Below are positions 18,463-27,627 of a stretch of 64,000 nucleotides of DNA, piece by piece. The notes beneath the pieces were generated by a model. The model was given only the letters and a program-made list of their open reading frames with translations. It was not told where the DNA came from and did no database searches. A program made the position numbers and the translations under genes. The stretch's first letter is position 1; every line of letters starts with the position of its first letter. This DNA comes from Hyphomicrobium_A sp963722495 (GTDB lineage Bacteria > Pseudomonadota > Alphaproteobacteria > Rhizobiales > Hyphomicrobiaceae): NCBI GenBank assembly GCA_963722495.1, contig CAVRND010000021.1:1-64000 (forward strand), in the 5' to 3' direction.

Positions 18463-19971
18463 TCACTTAGCGCGTGTCGCGAATCGCACGGCTTCCTCGG
18501 CGGCGCGGAACAAGGCTTGCGCCTTGTTGATGCACTCCTGCTGCTCCTTGTCGGGCACCGAATCGTGCACCAGGCCGGCGCCGGCCTGCACATGCATGGT
18601 GCCGTCCTTGATCAGCGCGGTGCGCAGCACGATGCAGGTGTCCATCTGGCCGCTGGCGGAGAAATAGCCGACGCAGCCGGCGTATGGCCCGCGCTTGGAC
18701 TTCTCCAGCTCGTCGATGATCTCCATGGCGCGCACCTTCGGCGCGCCTGACACGGTGCCGGCCGGGAAGCCGGCCATCAGCGCATCAACGGCGTCGTACT
18801 TCTTGTCGAGCCGGCCGGCGACGTTGGAGACGATATGCATCACGTGGCTGTAGCGCTCGATGAAGAAGCGCGCGGTGACGTCGACGGTGCCGATCTCGGC
18901 GACGCGGCCGACGTCGTTGCGGCCGAGGTCAAGCAGCATCAGGTGCTCGGCACGCTCCTTGGGGTCTTTGAGTAGCGCTTCGGCGAGCGCCTGATCCTCG
19001 GCGTCGGTGGCCCCGCGCGGCGCCGTGCCGGCGATGGGTCGGATGGTGACCTCGCCTTCGCGCACGCGCACCAGAATCTCCGGGCTCGAGCCGACGAGCG
19101 CGAAGCCGCCGAAGTCGAGATGGAAGAGGAACGGCGAGGGGTTGGTGCGGCGCAGGGCGCGGTAGAGCGCGAACGAGGGGAGCGAGAATGGGGCCGAGAA
19201 GCGCTGCGAGACGACGACCTGGAAGATGTCGCCGGCGACGATGTACTCCTTCGCCTTCTGCACCATCGACTTGTATTCGGCCGGCGTCGTGTTCGACGTC
19301 GGCTTGGGCGCCGCCAGCTTGCGCGCGGTGACCGACGGCGAGTGCGGCAGCGGCTCGTCGAGCGCAGCGACGACGCCCTTGAGGCGCTTGCACGCCGCCT
19401 TGTAGGCCTTCTCCGCCGGTACCTTGGCGTCGCGCCGCACGGGCGTGACGATGGTGATCTCGTCCTTGATGATGTCGAAGATCGCCATCACCGTCGGGCG
19501 CATAAGGATGCCGTCGGGGATCTCCAGCGCGTCGGGCGGCACATCCGGCAGCCGCTCCATGAGCCGCACGGTGTCGTAGCCCATATAGCCGAAGATGCCG
19601 GCCGACATCGGCGGCAGCTCGTGCGGCAGATCGATTTGCAACTCGGCGAGCAAAGCGCGCAGCGAGGTGAGCGTCGGCGTCGCCTCCGGCTGGAAGGCAT
19701 CGGGTTTGGCGACCGGCGTACGGTTGACGAAAGCCCTGTCGGCCTCGGCGCGCCACACGAGATCGGGCTCGAGCCCGATGACGGAATAGCGCCCGCGCGC
19801 GGCGCCGCCCTCGACCAACTCCAGCAGGAAGCTCATCGGCCTCTCGGCGGCGAGCTTCAGGTACGCCGAGACGGGCGTTTCGAGGTCGGCGACGAGCCGC
19901 GTCCACACGACTTGCGGCGCACCCGCGTCATAGCGCTCGGCGAAGGCGGCGAGCGTCGGCAACGCTTCCAT
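18463..19971 (-). CDS. trpE: anthranilate synthase component I TrpE
   Basis: TrpE makes anthranilate from chorismate with ammonia from TrpG. The 502-residue protein has the chorismate-binding C-terminal domain with IRPIAGTAPRG, LMLLDLGRNDVGRVAEIGTV, FPAGTVSGAPKVRAMEII and YAGCVGYFSASG. The start MEALPTLAAF at 19971 aligns with other Rhizobiales TrpE; an upstream TTG at 20013 is open but less likely. The motif that binds feedback tryptophan, normally LLES, reads LLEL here (residue 52, codon TTG). It lies 60 bases after ppiD on the same strand, so both are probably one operon; no leader peptide or attenuator is visible in that gap. Confidence 0.96.
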   Translation of the reverse strand: MEALPTLAAFAERYDAGAPQVVWTRLVADLETPVSAYLKLAAERPMSFLLELVEGGAARGRYSVIGLEPDLVWRAEADRAFVNRTPVAKPDAFQPEATPTLTSLRALLAELQIDLPHELPPMSAGIFGYMGYDTVRLMERLPDVPPDALEIPDGILMRPTVMAIFDIIKDEITIVTPVRRDAKVPAEKAYKAACKRLKGVVAALDEPLPHSPSVTARKLAAPKPTSNTTPAEYKSMVQKAKEYIVAGDIFQVVVSQRFSAPFSLPSFALYRALRRTNPSPFLFHLDFGGFALVGSSPEILVRVREGEVTIRPIAGTAPRGATDAEDQALAEALLKDPKERAEHLMLLDLGRNDVGRVAEIGTVDVTARFFIERYSHVMHIVSNVAGRLDKKYDAVDALMAGFPAGTVSGAPKVRAMEIIDELEKSKRGPYAGCVGYFSASGQMDTCIVLRTALIKDGTMHVQAGAGLVHDSVPDKEQQECINKAQALFRAAEEAVRFATRAK

Positions 19972-20031
19972 TAGACCGGGCCTTGTTCTCTTCGTGCGCT
20001 GGAGCGTGCTCAAACGGCTCGTGCTAGGTGC

Positions 20032-21939
20032 CTATTGGACTTCTTCGCCCGCAGTCCGCCCGCTGGCTTTCTTGAACTCGTCTTCGTAGATGTGCGTGCC
20101 GAGCCGCTGCTGTAGCGCCAGCACGTACTCGCTCAGCGTCTCGTCGGCGAGCGCGTTCTTGAGGTCGGAGGTGACCGTCGTGCGCTGCGCCGCGCTCAGC
20201 GGCGGTGCCGGCGTGATCTCCGTCACCTTGAAGACAATGCGCGTCTTGTCGTTTTCGTCGGGTGCCGAGCCGGCCGCGCCCTTGGCCAGCGCGAAGGCGC
20301 GCGTGACCGCGTCTTTGCTCATGCCCTGCGGCGTCGTCGTGCGGTTGAAGGCGGGCGTCGTGTCGACCTTTGCGGCGCCTGCTGCCGTCGCCAGGACGCT
20401 CATCGCCTCGCCTTTGTCGGCGCGTTCGACGAGCTTGGCCGCCAGCTCGTTGATGAGCCTGGCGCGCGCCGTCGCGATAGTGAGCTGCTTGGCTTCGGCC
20501 TTCACGTCCTCGAACGGCTTCTGCTTCTGCGGCGCGATGTCGAGCACGTCGAGCCACGCGTAGCCGCCGTTGCTGAGCTCGATCACGTCATTCTCGACGC
20601 CCACGCCGCTGTTGAACGCCGCCGTTACGACGGCGTTGGTGTCGGTAATGATCACCGCCGGTTTGCCGTCGCGCGCTTTGTTGGCCCGATCCATTTCGGG
20701 GATTTCGTAGAACTGCAGCTTCATCTGCGCGCCGATGTCTTTCAGCGACTTGCCCGCCGAGCGTTGATCCTCGACCTGGTCGAGTTTCGCCTGCAGCTGC
20801 TCGGACGCCTTCTTGGCGGCGACTTTGTCCTTCACCTGGTCCTTGACGTCGGCAAAGGAGCGGTTGACGGCCGGCTGGATGTCGGAGACGCGCACCAGCA
20901 CGGTGGCAAAGCGGCCCTCGATCGGATCGGAAACGGTGTCCTTAGCGAGGCTGAACACGGCATCGGCGATCTTCGGATCGATCAGCCGGTCCTTGGAGAT
21001 GAGGCCGAGATCGATGTCGGAATCCTTGGCGCCCGCTTCCTTTGCGGCATCGGCGAAGGATTTGCCGCCGGCGATGGCCTTCTTGGCGGCCTCGGCCGCC
21101 GTTTTGTCTTTGAACGCGATCTGCTGCACGCGGCGGCGCTCGGGCGTGTTGTAGTCGGCCTTCGTTTCGTCATAGGCGGCCTGCGCCTCGGCGTCGGTGA
21201 CGGCCATCGACTTTTTCAACTCGTCCACTGACAGCGCGAGCAACGCGATCTTGCGGTACTCGGGCGCCATGAACGCCTGCTTGTTCTGCTCGTACGTCGC
21301 CTTGATCTTGGCCTCGTCCGGCTCCGGCACGGTAACGGCCTTGTCGGGGTCGATCGCGAAATGTTCTGCGATACGCGTCTCGCCGCGCCAGTTGTTGATC
21401 AGCTCGAGCATACTGTCGGGGACGGCGACGCCGTTGATCAGCGCCGAGGTCAGCTGCTCGCGCAGCTCGTCGCGTCGGCGCAGCTGCAGGAAGCCGCGCT
21501 CGCTGACGCCGAGGCGGTCGAGAATGTTCTCGTACGCGAGGCGTGAGAACTTGCCGTCCGGCCCCTTGAAGGCCTGATCGTTCTTCATCGATTCGGCGAG
21601 CGAATCGTCCGACAGCGCCAGGCCGAGCTCATTGGCGTGCGCTTCCACCGCCGACCAGGCGATGAGCTGCGCGAGGACGCGGTTGTCGAGGCCGGCGGCG
21701 TGCGCCTGCTCTGTCGTGATGCGGCGGCCGGCTTGCTGCGAGATGACATTGATCTCGTTCTGGAACGCGCGCTGATAGTCTTCGACACGGATCTCATGGT
21801 TGCCGACTTTGGCAAGCGCGCCGCGGCCCCAGCCCGTGAATACGTCGGCGACACCCCAGACGGTAAAGCTCAGCACGAGAAGCGCAAAAAGCAGCTTGGC
21901 AATCCATCCAGTGGAGCCGCGTCGCAGAGCGTCGAGCAT
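20032..21939 (-). CDS. ppiD: periplasmic chaperone / peptidyl-prolyl isomerase PpiD
   Basis: A 635-residue inner-membrane-anchored folding factor. It starts MLDALRRGSTGWIAK, followed by one helix (LLFALLVLSFTVWGVAD), a SurA_N-type domain (about residues 35-160) and a parvulin PPIC domain (about 250-360, with RRRVQQIAF and SDIDLGLISKDRLIDPKIADAVF), then a C-terminal SurA-like region. It helps outer-membrane proteins emerging from the Sec translocon. The longer open frame to 22359 is rejected because it lacks family similarity. It is divergent from tpiA, with a 232-base intergenic region holding both promoters, and lies upstream of trpE in a conserved Rhizobiales pairing. Confidence 0.92.
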   Translation of the reverse strand: MLDALRRGSTGWIAKLLFALLVLSFTVWGVADVFTGWGRGALAKVGNHEIRVEDYQRAFQNEINVISQQAGRRITTEQAHAAGLDNRVLAQLIAWSAVEAHANELGLALSDDSLAESMKNDQAFKGPDGKFSRLAYENILDRLGVSERGFLQLRRRDELREQLTSALINGVAVPDSMLELINNWRGETRIAEHFAIDPDKAVTVPEPDEAKIKATYEQNKQAFMAPEYRKIALLALSVDELKKSMAVTDAEAQAAYDETKADYNTPERRRVQQIAFKDKTAAEAAKKAIAGGKSFADAAKEAGAKDSDIDLGLISKDRLIDPKIADAVFSLAKDTVSDPIEGRFATVLVRVSDIQPAVNRSFADVKDQVKDKVAAKKASEQLQAKLDQVEDQRSAGKSLKDIGAQMKLQFYEIPEMDRANKARDGKPAVIITDTNAVVTAAFNSGVGVENDVIELSNGGYAWLDVLDIAPQKQKPFEDVKAEAKQLTIATARARLINELAAKLVERADKGEAMSVLATAAGAAKVDTTPAFNRTTTPQGMSKDAVTRAFALAKGAAGSAPDENDKTRIVFKVTEITPAPPLSAAQRTTVTSDLKNALADETLSEYVLALQQRLGTHIYEDEFKKASGRTAGEEVQ

Positions 21940-22171
21940 TTTGTAGATCGTTCCGTTGGCTGTTGGCCGCTTGAGCCGGAAAGGTTTTCCGGTCCCAAGG
22001 GCAAGTGAGCGGCCCGCGAAATCGGCGCGTGGCCTGGGATGTGGCATGATATGAAGCGCAGCCGCCGCGGCTTTGCAAGTTTGCCGTTCCGGCACCGGCT
22101 GCCGCCCACCGCTGATGCTTAATGTGGACGGTTTGTCATGAAAAGGGCGCGATGACGGGGGCGAAGAGCAG

Positions 22172-22945
22172 ATGACGGCGGACAAGAGCGGGGGGCCGAT
22201 CCGGCCGCTGGTTGCCGGCAATTGGAAAATGAACGGGCTTGCGGCGCAACTCGCCGAGGCACAGGCGGTGCGCGATGCGCTGCTCAAGTCCGATCCAGCC
22301 GTCGATGTCATGATTTGCCCGCCGGCAACGCTGCTGGCGCAGACGGCTTGGGCCGTCAAAGGTTCGAAGGTCCTTTTGGGCGGGCAGGATTGCCACGTCG
22401 CCGCGAGCGGCGCTTACACCGGTGATATCGCCGCCGAGATGCTGGCCGACGCCGGCGCGGGCGCGGTCATCGTCGGTCATTCGGAGCGGCGCGCGGCGCA
22501 CGGCGAGCTCGACCGCATCGTGCGCGCGAAAGCGGCGGCAGCGCATCGCGCCGGGCTCATCGCCATCGTCTGCGTCGGCGAGACGGCAGGCGAGCGCAGC
22601 GCCGGTCTCACTGAAGATGTGGTTCGTCGGCAGCTCGATAAATCGCTCCCCGATGCCGCGACGGCCGCCAACACCGTCATTGCCTACGAGCCGGTATGGG
22701 CCATCGGCACGGGGCTCACTCCCACCAACGAAGACGTAGCGCGCGTGCACGCGGCGATCCGGCAAGTTCTCACGGAGCGTTTTGCCGCCGAGGGCGCCGG
22801 CATGCGCATTCTCTACGGCGGTTCAGTAAAGCCCTCTAATGCCCGCGAGCTGCTAGCCATTAAGGATGTCAACGGCGCGCTCGTGGGCGGCGCCAGCCTC
22901 AAGGCCTCCGACTTCCTGGGTATCATCGCCGCCTATGGAACTTGA
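22172..22945 (+). CDS. tpiA: triosephosphate isomerase
   Basis: The enzyme interconverts dihydroxyacetone phosphate and glyceraldehyde 3-phosphate. The 257-residue protein has VAGNWKMNG (catalytic Asn/Lys), VIVGHSERR (catalytic His), AYEPVWAIGTG (catalytic Glu) and YGGSVKPSNA, so all active-site residues are present. It begins a plus-strand group tpiA-hypothetical-secG-lipoprotein-pyrG; the first downstream gene follows closely. It is divergent from ppiD. Confidence 0.97.
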   Translation: MTADKSGGPIRPLVAGNWKMNGLAAQLAEAQAVRDALLKSDPAVDVMICPPATLLAQTAWAVKGSKVLLGGQDCHVAASGAYTGDIAAEMLADAGAGAVIVGHSERRAAHGELDRIVRAKAAAAHRAGLIAIVCVGETAGERSAGLTEDVVRRQLDKSLPDAATAANTVIAYEPVWAIGTGLTPTNEDVARVHAAIRQVLTERFAAEGAGMRILYGGSVKPSNARELLAIKDVNGALVGGASLKASDFLGIIAAYGT

Positions 22946-23022
22946 CGGCTCGCCATGGAGTAGGAATCACGGCAACTGATGGTAGAGTTGGCTCTGTCCA
23001 CGTCGTAGAAGTCAGCGATGCC

Positions 23023-23958
23023 ATGAGATTTCCGATGAGCCGTGGAGGCCGGACAATACGCAGCGTGGTGGCGGCGGCCGTTTGGGTCGCCGGACCAGCG
23101 GCGGCGCTCGCGACCAAGCTCGACAAGGCGGCGTGCGCGAGCCTGGCGAGCGAGCTGAACTCGGTGCTGGCGACGGGCGTCAAAGCGGAGATGGAGCGCG
23201 GGCCCGAGTGGGCCAAGGCCAACATGCCCCCCGAGCGGCTGCAGAGCGCGCTGAGGCTCCTCGAAATCGAAGACCAGCTGGAATTCCGCTGCGGCGGGCG
23301 CGCCAAGGCCACCGCCAAGCCGGAGCAGACTGCGGCGCCTGGCGCGACCACAACACCGGGCGGACCAAACACACCGGCTGCAACGACCACTCCCGGCACA
23401 ACAACCACTTCCGGCACAACAACCACTCCGGGCGTACTGCCCGCGAATGTCCCGCCGGACAGCACCAAGGCGGCCGAGCAGCCGCCGCCACGCCTCGGCC
23501 CGACGCCGCCGGCAGCCGAGAAACGCACCAGCTCTCCGGCGCTGCTGGCCCCGATCATCAAGCCTCCCGCCGCGCTGAAGCCGGCGCAGGTCGCGCCCGC
23601 GCCGCCGACGCAGCGCAGCTCGGCCCTACCGCCGTCGGTTGCCCCGGCGGCGACTGTTCCGGCGGTCGCAACGAAGGCGCCCCCGGTTGTCGCAGCGCCA
23701 GCAGTGGTCCCCGCTACAAAGCCTGCGCAGGCGGGACCCGTCGTGGCCGCAAATCCGCCGGTCGCGGACCCAAATCAGCAGGCGGTGGCAGTCCCGATTG
23801 GTCCGACGCCTGGCGGCCCGGTGCCGGTCCAGGGCGTCAAAAGGCCGGGCGATCTGACAGGCGTGGTTGCCAAAAAGAAGAACCCGCGGCGCAATCCCAG
23901 CAGCGCCTACGTGGCTCCCGGCGACGTAAGCCCGTTTTCGCTGCCTGGATTGAGATAA
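23023..23958 (+). CDS. exported proline/alanine-rich protein of unknown function
   Basis: A 311-residue protein starting MRFPMSRGG; the open frame extends to 22942 but that TTG overlaps the tpiA stop. The N-terminus has a signal-like helix (SVVAAAVWVAGPAAALA). Residues about 35-100 are a small ordered domain (LDKAACASLASELNSVL, WAKANMPPERLQSALRLLEIE, FRCGG). The rest is low-complexity: threonine/proline repeats (TTTPGTTTTSGTTTTPG) and long A/P stretches, ending in a basic patch (KKKNPRRNPSS). It sits between tpiA and secG. Function is unknown; location beyond the inner membrane is inferred. Confidence 0.65.
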   Translation: MRFPMSRGGRTIRSVVAAAVWVAGPAAALATKLDKAACASLASELNSVLATGVKAEMERGPEWAKANMPPERLQSALRLLEIEDQLEFRCGGRAKATAKPEQTAAPGATTTPGGPNTPAATTTPGTTTTSGTTTTPGVLPANVPPDSTKAAEQPPPRLGPTPPAAEKRTSSPALLAPIIKPPAALKPAQVAPAPPTQRSSALPPSVAPAATVPAVATKAPPVVAAPAVVPATKPAQAGPVVAANPPVADPNQQAVAVPIGPTPGGPVPVQGVKRPGDLTGVVAKKKNPRRNPSSAYVAPGDVSPFSLPGLR

Positions 23959-24074
23959 CGCCACCGAGCCGGCCGGAACCCGCCAAAACACGCCCCCTAG
24001 CACCGCCAGCGCATCTGCTATAGAACGCGGAAAACGCCCCTGCAGGGCATCCCCTCGAGCATCAAGAGATTGCC

Positions 24075-24461
24075 ATGGCGACCGCACTTCTCGTTCTGCA
24101 TCTGATGATTGCCACGGCGCTGGTCGCCGTGGTGCTGCTGCAGCGTTCGGAGGGCGGCGCGCTGGGCATTGGCGGCGGCGGCGGTGGCGGATTTCTCACC
24201 GGCCGCGGCACGGCCAACCTGTTGACGCGCACCACTGCGGCCCTGGCAGCGGCCTTTTTCGCCACCAGCATCCTGCTGACGCTGCTTGCCCAGCACACGG
24301 CGCCGACGCGCTCGATCTTCGACGGCACCCCGGCCACGAGTGGCGCGCCAACCGACGCCGCGCCTGGCCAGACGCCGGCTCCGGCGGCCAAGGCCCCCGA
24401 GGGCGCCCGCGGCGGCATCCTCGACAAGCTGCAGGAGCCTTCGGTTCCGCAGAACCGCTGA
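24075..24461 (+). CDS. secG: protein translocase subunit SecG
   Basis: SecG is the small subunit of the SecYEG translocon. The 128-residue protein has two helices (LLVLHLMIATALVAVVLLQ and AALAAAFFATSILLTLLA) separated by the conserved QRSEGGALGIGGG then FLTGRGTANLLTR loop, and an alanine/proline-rich cytoplasmic tail common in alphaproteobacteria. It lies between tpiA and pyrG as in many Rhizobiales. Confidence 0.95.
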   Translation: MATALLVLHLMIATALVAVVLLQRSEGGALGIGGGGGGGFLTGRGTANLLTRTTAALAAAFFATSILLTLLAQHTAPTRSIFDGTPATSGAPTDAAPGQTPAPAAKAPEGARGGILDKLQEPSVPQNR

Positions 24462-24582
24462 GGCGACGGCGCGTCCTCTCCGGCGCGTCAACCTGTTGAT
24501 CAGTTGCTTCCACGCACTATCCGAAGTGCAAGTGGGCGCTAGTCTGTTGGTGAGATTCTCTCACCGAACGACTGGACATCGC

Positions 24583-25108
24583 ATGCGCCGGATCAAAGCT
24601 GCGGGCCTCTTGGCTCTTCTGCCCTGTGTGGCGCTGCTTGGTGCCTGTGCCGGCACCGATCTGACGCCGGTGGCCTCGCTCGAGCGCCGCGAACATGATG
24701 TCGCCCTCGGGCTACAGCGAGACCAAGGTGAGCGATAATCAGTATCAGGTGCAAGCGACCGGCACCGAAGCGACGCCGAAGGCGCGCATCGAGAAGATCG
24801 CCCGCGCCCGCGCGGCGCAAATCGGCGTCGAGCAGAAGATGAAATTCTACAAGGTCTCCAGCGTGCAGTTCGGCGTCGCCTGCTCGAAGGGACACGAGTT
24901 CTACAAGGGCGGCCAGACGCGTCCGGGTAGCCGGCAGACTGTGAAGCTCGATGTCGTCTACGCCGCGGAGCCGGTTGACCCCAGCTACGTGAGCACCAAG
25001 GAGAGCTACGAGGCGCTCAACGGCGAGTTGTCGAACGAGGTCATCCCGGCGGATGCCAAGGCCACCGCCGAGCAGGAAGCCCGCGCCGGTTGCGGGCAGG
25101 CCATCTGA
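24583..25108 (+). CDS. lipoprotein of the CC0125/CC1285 type (one frame break near 24695)
   Basis: The reconstructed protein of 174 residues has a lipoprotein signal (MRRIKAAGLLALLPCVALL then GACAG, lipobox cysteine about residue 22). After the frame change it continues GYSETKVSDNQYQVQATG, then KARIEKIARARAAQIGVEQ, the pattern of the CC0125/CC1285 lipoprotein family of alphaproteobacteria. Span modulo 3 fits one extra base near 24690-24700. Function unknown; attachment to a periplasm-facing membrane is inferred. It lies between secG and pyrG. Confidence 0.75.
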
Positions 25109-25220
25109 CCTACTGCTTCGTCATTTTTCCTTGGAGAATCGCCGCTTTACGGCGTCGGCCGGGGATGAGGCGATAAATACACTTCGAATCGTCCTCCAGC
25201 TCATGTAAGCCTCGAATCCC

Positions 25221-26852
25221 ATGCAGCAGCGGTACATCTTCATTACCGGCGGCGTGGTGTCCTCCCTCGGCAAAGGCCTCGCATCCGCCGCCCTCGGCGC
25301 GCTCTTACAGGCGCGCGGATATTCGGTCCGGCTTCGCAAGCTCGATCCGTATCTCAACGTCGACCCTGGCACGATGTCGCCGTATCAGCACGGCGAAGTC
25401 TTCGTGACGGACGATGGCGCGGAGACGGATCTCGACCTCGGACACTACGAGCGCTTTACCGGTGTGCCGGCGCGCAAGTCGGACAACATCACCACGGGCC
25501 GAATCTATCAGGACATCCTCGCCAAGGAGCGGCGCGGGGCGTACCTGGGCGGCACCGTGCAGGTGATCCCGCACGTCACGGACGCCATCAAGGAGTTCGT
25601 GACCAGCGGCAACGAGGGCATCGACTTCGTGCTGGTCGAGATCGGCGGCACGGTCGGCGATATCGAAGGCCTGCCGTTCTTCGAGGCCATCCGCCAGCTC
25701 AACAACGACCTGCCGCCGCTGTCCTCGATTTTCATCCATCTGACGCTGATGCCGTACATCCCGTCGGCCGGCGAATTGAAGACCAAGCCAACTCAGCACT
25801 CTGTGAAGGAACTGCGCTCGATCGGCATCCAGCCGCACATCCTGCTGTGCCGCTCCGACCGCCCGGTGCCGCCGTCCGAGCGCCGCAAGATCGCGCTGTT
25901 TTGCAACGTGCGCGAGGAGGCCGTGATCCAGGCGCTCGACGTCGCCTCGATCTACGACGTGCCGCTCGCCTATCACCGCGAGGGCCTCGACGAGCAGGTG
26001 CTGCGCGCGTTCAATATCTCCGGCGCGCCGAAGCCAGATCTGACGCGCTGGGAGGCCATCTCGCGCGGCGTCGACACGCCCGAGGGCGACGTAACGATCG
26101 CCGTGGTCGGCAAGTACACGGGGCTGAAGGACGCCTACAAGTCGCTCATCGAGGCGCTGGTGCACGGCGGCATCGCCAACCGAGTCCGCGTCAAGATCGA
26201 ATGGATCGAGAGCGAGATCTTCGAGCGCGAGGACCCGGCCCCATACCTCGAGGGCGTCAACGGCATCCTGGTGCCGGGCGGGTTCGGCGAGCGCGGCTCG
26301 GAGGGCAAGATCCTCGCCGCCAAGTTCGCACGCGAGCGCAACGTGCCGTACTTCGGCATCTGCTTTGGCATGCAGATGGCGTGCCTCGAGGCGGCGCGCA
26401 ATCTCGTCGGCATCAAGGGCGCCAATTCCACCGAGTTCGGGCCGACCGAGGAGCCGGTGATCGGCCTGATGACCGAATGGATGCGCGGCAACGAGCTGGA
26501 GCAGCGGCGCCACGGCGGCGATCTGGGCGGCACCATGCGCCTCGGCGCCTATCCGGCGCAGCTCACCGACGGCAGCCGCATCGCCAGCATTTACGGGGCC
26601 AAGGAAATCTCAGAGCGCCACCGCCACCGCTACGAGGTCAACACGCAGTACCGCGAACGCCTGGAGGCGGCGGGCTTGCGCTTTGCCGGTCTGTCGCCGG
26701 ATGGGCTGTTGCCGGAGACGGTGGAATACTCCGACCACCCGTGGTTCATCGGCGTGCAGTACCACCCCGAGCTGAAGAGCCGGCCGTTCGAGCCGCATCC
26801 GCTGTTCCGCTCGTTCATCGCCGCCGCGGTCGAGCAGAGCCGCCTCGTGTAG
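25221..26852 (+). CDS. pyrG: CTP synthase
   Basis: PyrG makes CTP from UTP, ATP and glutamine. The intact 543-residue protein begins with the synthase domain (FITGGVVSSLGKG, RLRKLDPYLNVDPGTMSPYQHGEVFV, EIGGTVGDIE) and ends with the amidotransferase domain (PGGFGERGSEGK, nucleophile FGICFGMQMA at about residue 380, and VQYHPELKSRPFEPHPLF). The length is standard. In most Rhizobiales it precedes kdsA and eno; here an ACP-like gene, a PII gene and a small membrane gene lie between pyrG and kdsA. Confidence 0.98.
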   Translation: MQQRYIFITGGVVSSLGKGLASAALGALLQARGYSVRLRKLDPYLNVDPGTMSPYQHGEVFVTDDGAETDLDLGHYERFTGVPARKSDNITTGRIYQDILAKERRGAYLGGTVQVIPHVTDAIKEFVTSGNEGIDFVLVEIGGTVGDIEGLPFFEAIRQLNNDLPPLSSIFIHLTLMPYIPSAGELKTKPTQHSVKELRSIGIQPHILLCRSDRPVPPSERRKIALFCNVREEAVIQALDVASIYDVPLAYHREGLDEQVLRAFNISGAPKPDLTRWEAISRGVDTPEGDVTIAVVGKYTGLKDAYKSLIEALVHGGIANRVRVKIEWIESEIFEREDPAPYLEGVNGILVPGGFGERGSEGKILAAKFARERNVPYFGICFGMQMACLEAARNLVGIKGANSTEFGPTEEPVIGLMTEWMRGNELEQRRHGGDLGGTMRLGAYPAQLTDGSRIASIYGAKEISERHRHRYEVNTQYRERLEAAGLRFAGLSPDGLLPETVEYSDHPWFIGVQYHPELKSRPFEPHPLFRSFIAAAVEQSRLV

Positions 26853-26957
26853 CCGGCGCGGCGCCGGTCTGTGGCGGTTCCTCAGGGAACGGCGCCAGGC
26901 GCGGGAAATGCGTAGATGGCAGCGAAACGTGTTCGCCACCGCCGCAGAGAGAGCTTC

Positions 26958-27269
26958 ATGCACGACCTAACGCCCCGACTGGTCGCCATCCTTCAGAAAT
27001 ACATGCGCGATCCGGCTTTGAGGGTCGCCGGCTCTATGGCGCTGAGCGAACTCGACATCGATCTCTTCGATCTCCCGCTGATCTATCTCGACCTCGAGGA
27101 CGTCTTCGATGTTCACGTCGGCCCCGGAGATGAGCTTGAGGAGCCGGTGACCGTCGAAGATCTCGTCGCGCGCGTCGCTGCGAGCCTGGCGGCGAGAGCG
27201 CTGCCCCGCGGACGCATGCCGCGCCGTAAGGGCAGCTGGATGTCGACCGGAGCCGAGCGCCGCCGGTAA
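26958..27269 (+). CDS. acyl-carrier-protein-like protein lacking the phosphopantetheine serine
   Basis: A protein of 103 residues starting MHDLTPRLVAILQKY, with GAGAGAG just upstream of the ATG. Residues 1-85 have the four-helix ACP pattern, and the helix II region reads LSELDIDLFDLPLIYLDLED. In true ACPs this is LG-x-DSLD-x-VEL; here the serine that carries the prosthetic group is Leu36 (D-L-F-D instead of D-S-L-D). It therefore cannot be a normal carrier protein and may instead act as a scaffold or regulatory partner. The tail is basic (RGRMPRRKGSW). It stands alone between pyrG and the PII gene. Confidence 0.7.
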   Translation: MHDLTPRLVAILQKYMRDPALRVAGSMALSELDIDLFDLPLIYLDLEDVFDVHVGPGDELEEPVTVEDLVARVAASLAARALPRGRMPRRKGSWMSTGAERRR

Positions 27270-27519
27270 CCCGGTGGTAGACCGTTGGGGTGAGCGGGAG
27301 GCGGAGGCCAACCGGCTCCGAATTGCCCATCGCCACGGATCCCAAAGTGCGGTGCATCGGACCCGCTGCGATGCGGTCGGCGACTGTTTTCCTGCCCAGT
27401 TCACAGCCTAAAGTTTAAGCACTCGGGCACGAAACAATCTCTGCGACCGTCTGATGACAGGTGGAGAATTCCTCGAGTTATATCGCAATAACATGGTGCT
27501 AAGCGCCGTCCTGGCAGTT

Positions 27520-27535
27520 TGGCACGTTAATTGAT
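27520..27535 (+). promoter_or_regulatory. candidate sigma54 promoter for the PII gene
   Basis: TGGCACG, four bases, then TTGAT resembles the -24/-12 sigma54 consensus TGGCACG-N4-TTGCW, with one mismatch in the invariant GC at -12 (GA here). It lies about 93 bases before the PII start. Nitrogen-regulated sigma54 promoters are usual for glnB and glnK, which supports the reading, but the mismatch is at a critical position. The rest of 27270-27627 shows nothing else recognisable. Confidence 0.4.
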
Positions 27536-27627
27536 TACCTCTATGGGCGTTAACCAATCGTCGGGTGTGAAACTCCGGCGGGGAATGCCCGAAAGGGCGA
27601 TAGGGACTTACACAAGGAGTGCTCCCC

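Noticed and set aside
25305..26513. A 402-residue minus-strand open frame
   Set aside because: Antisense shadow of pyrG, which is intact and unmistakable.
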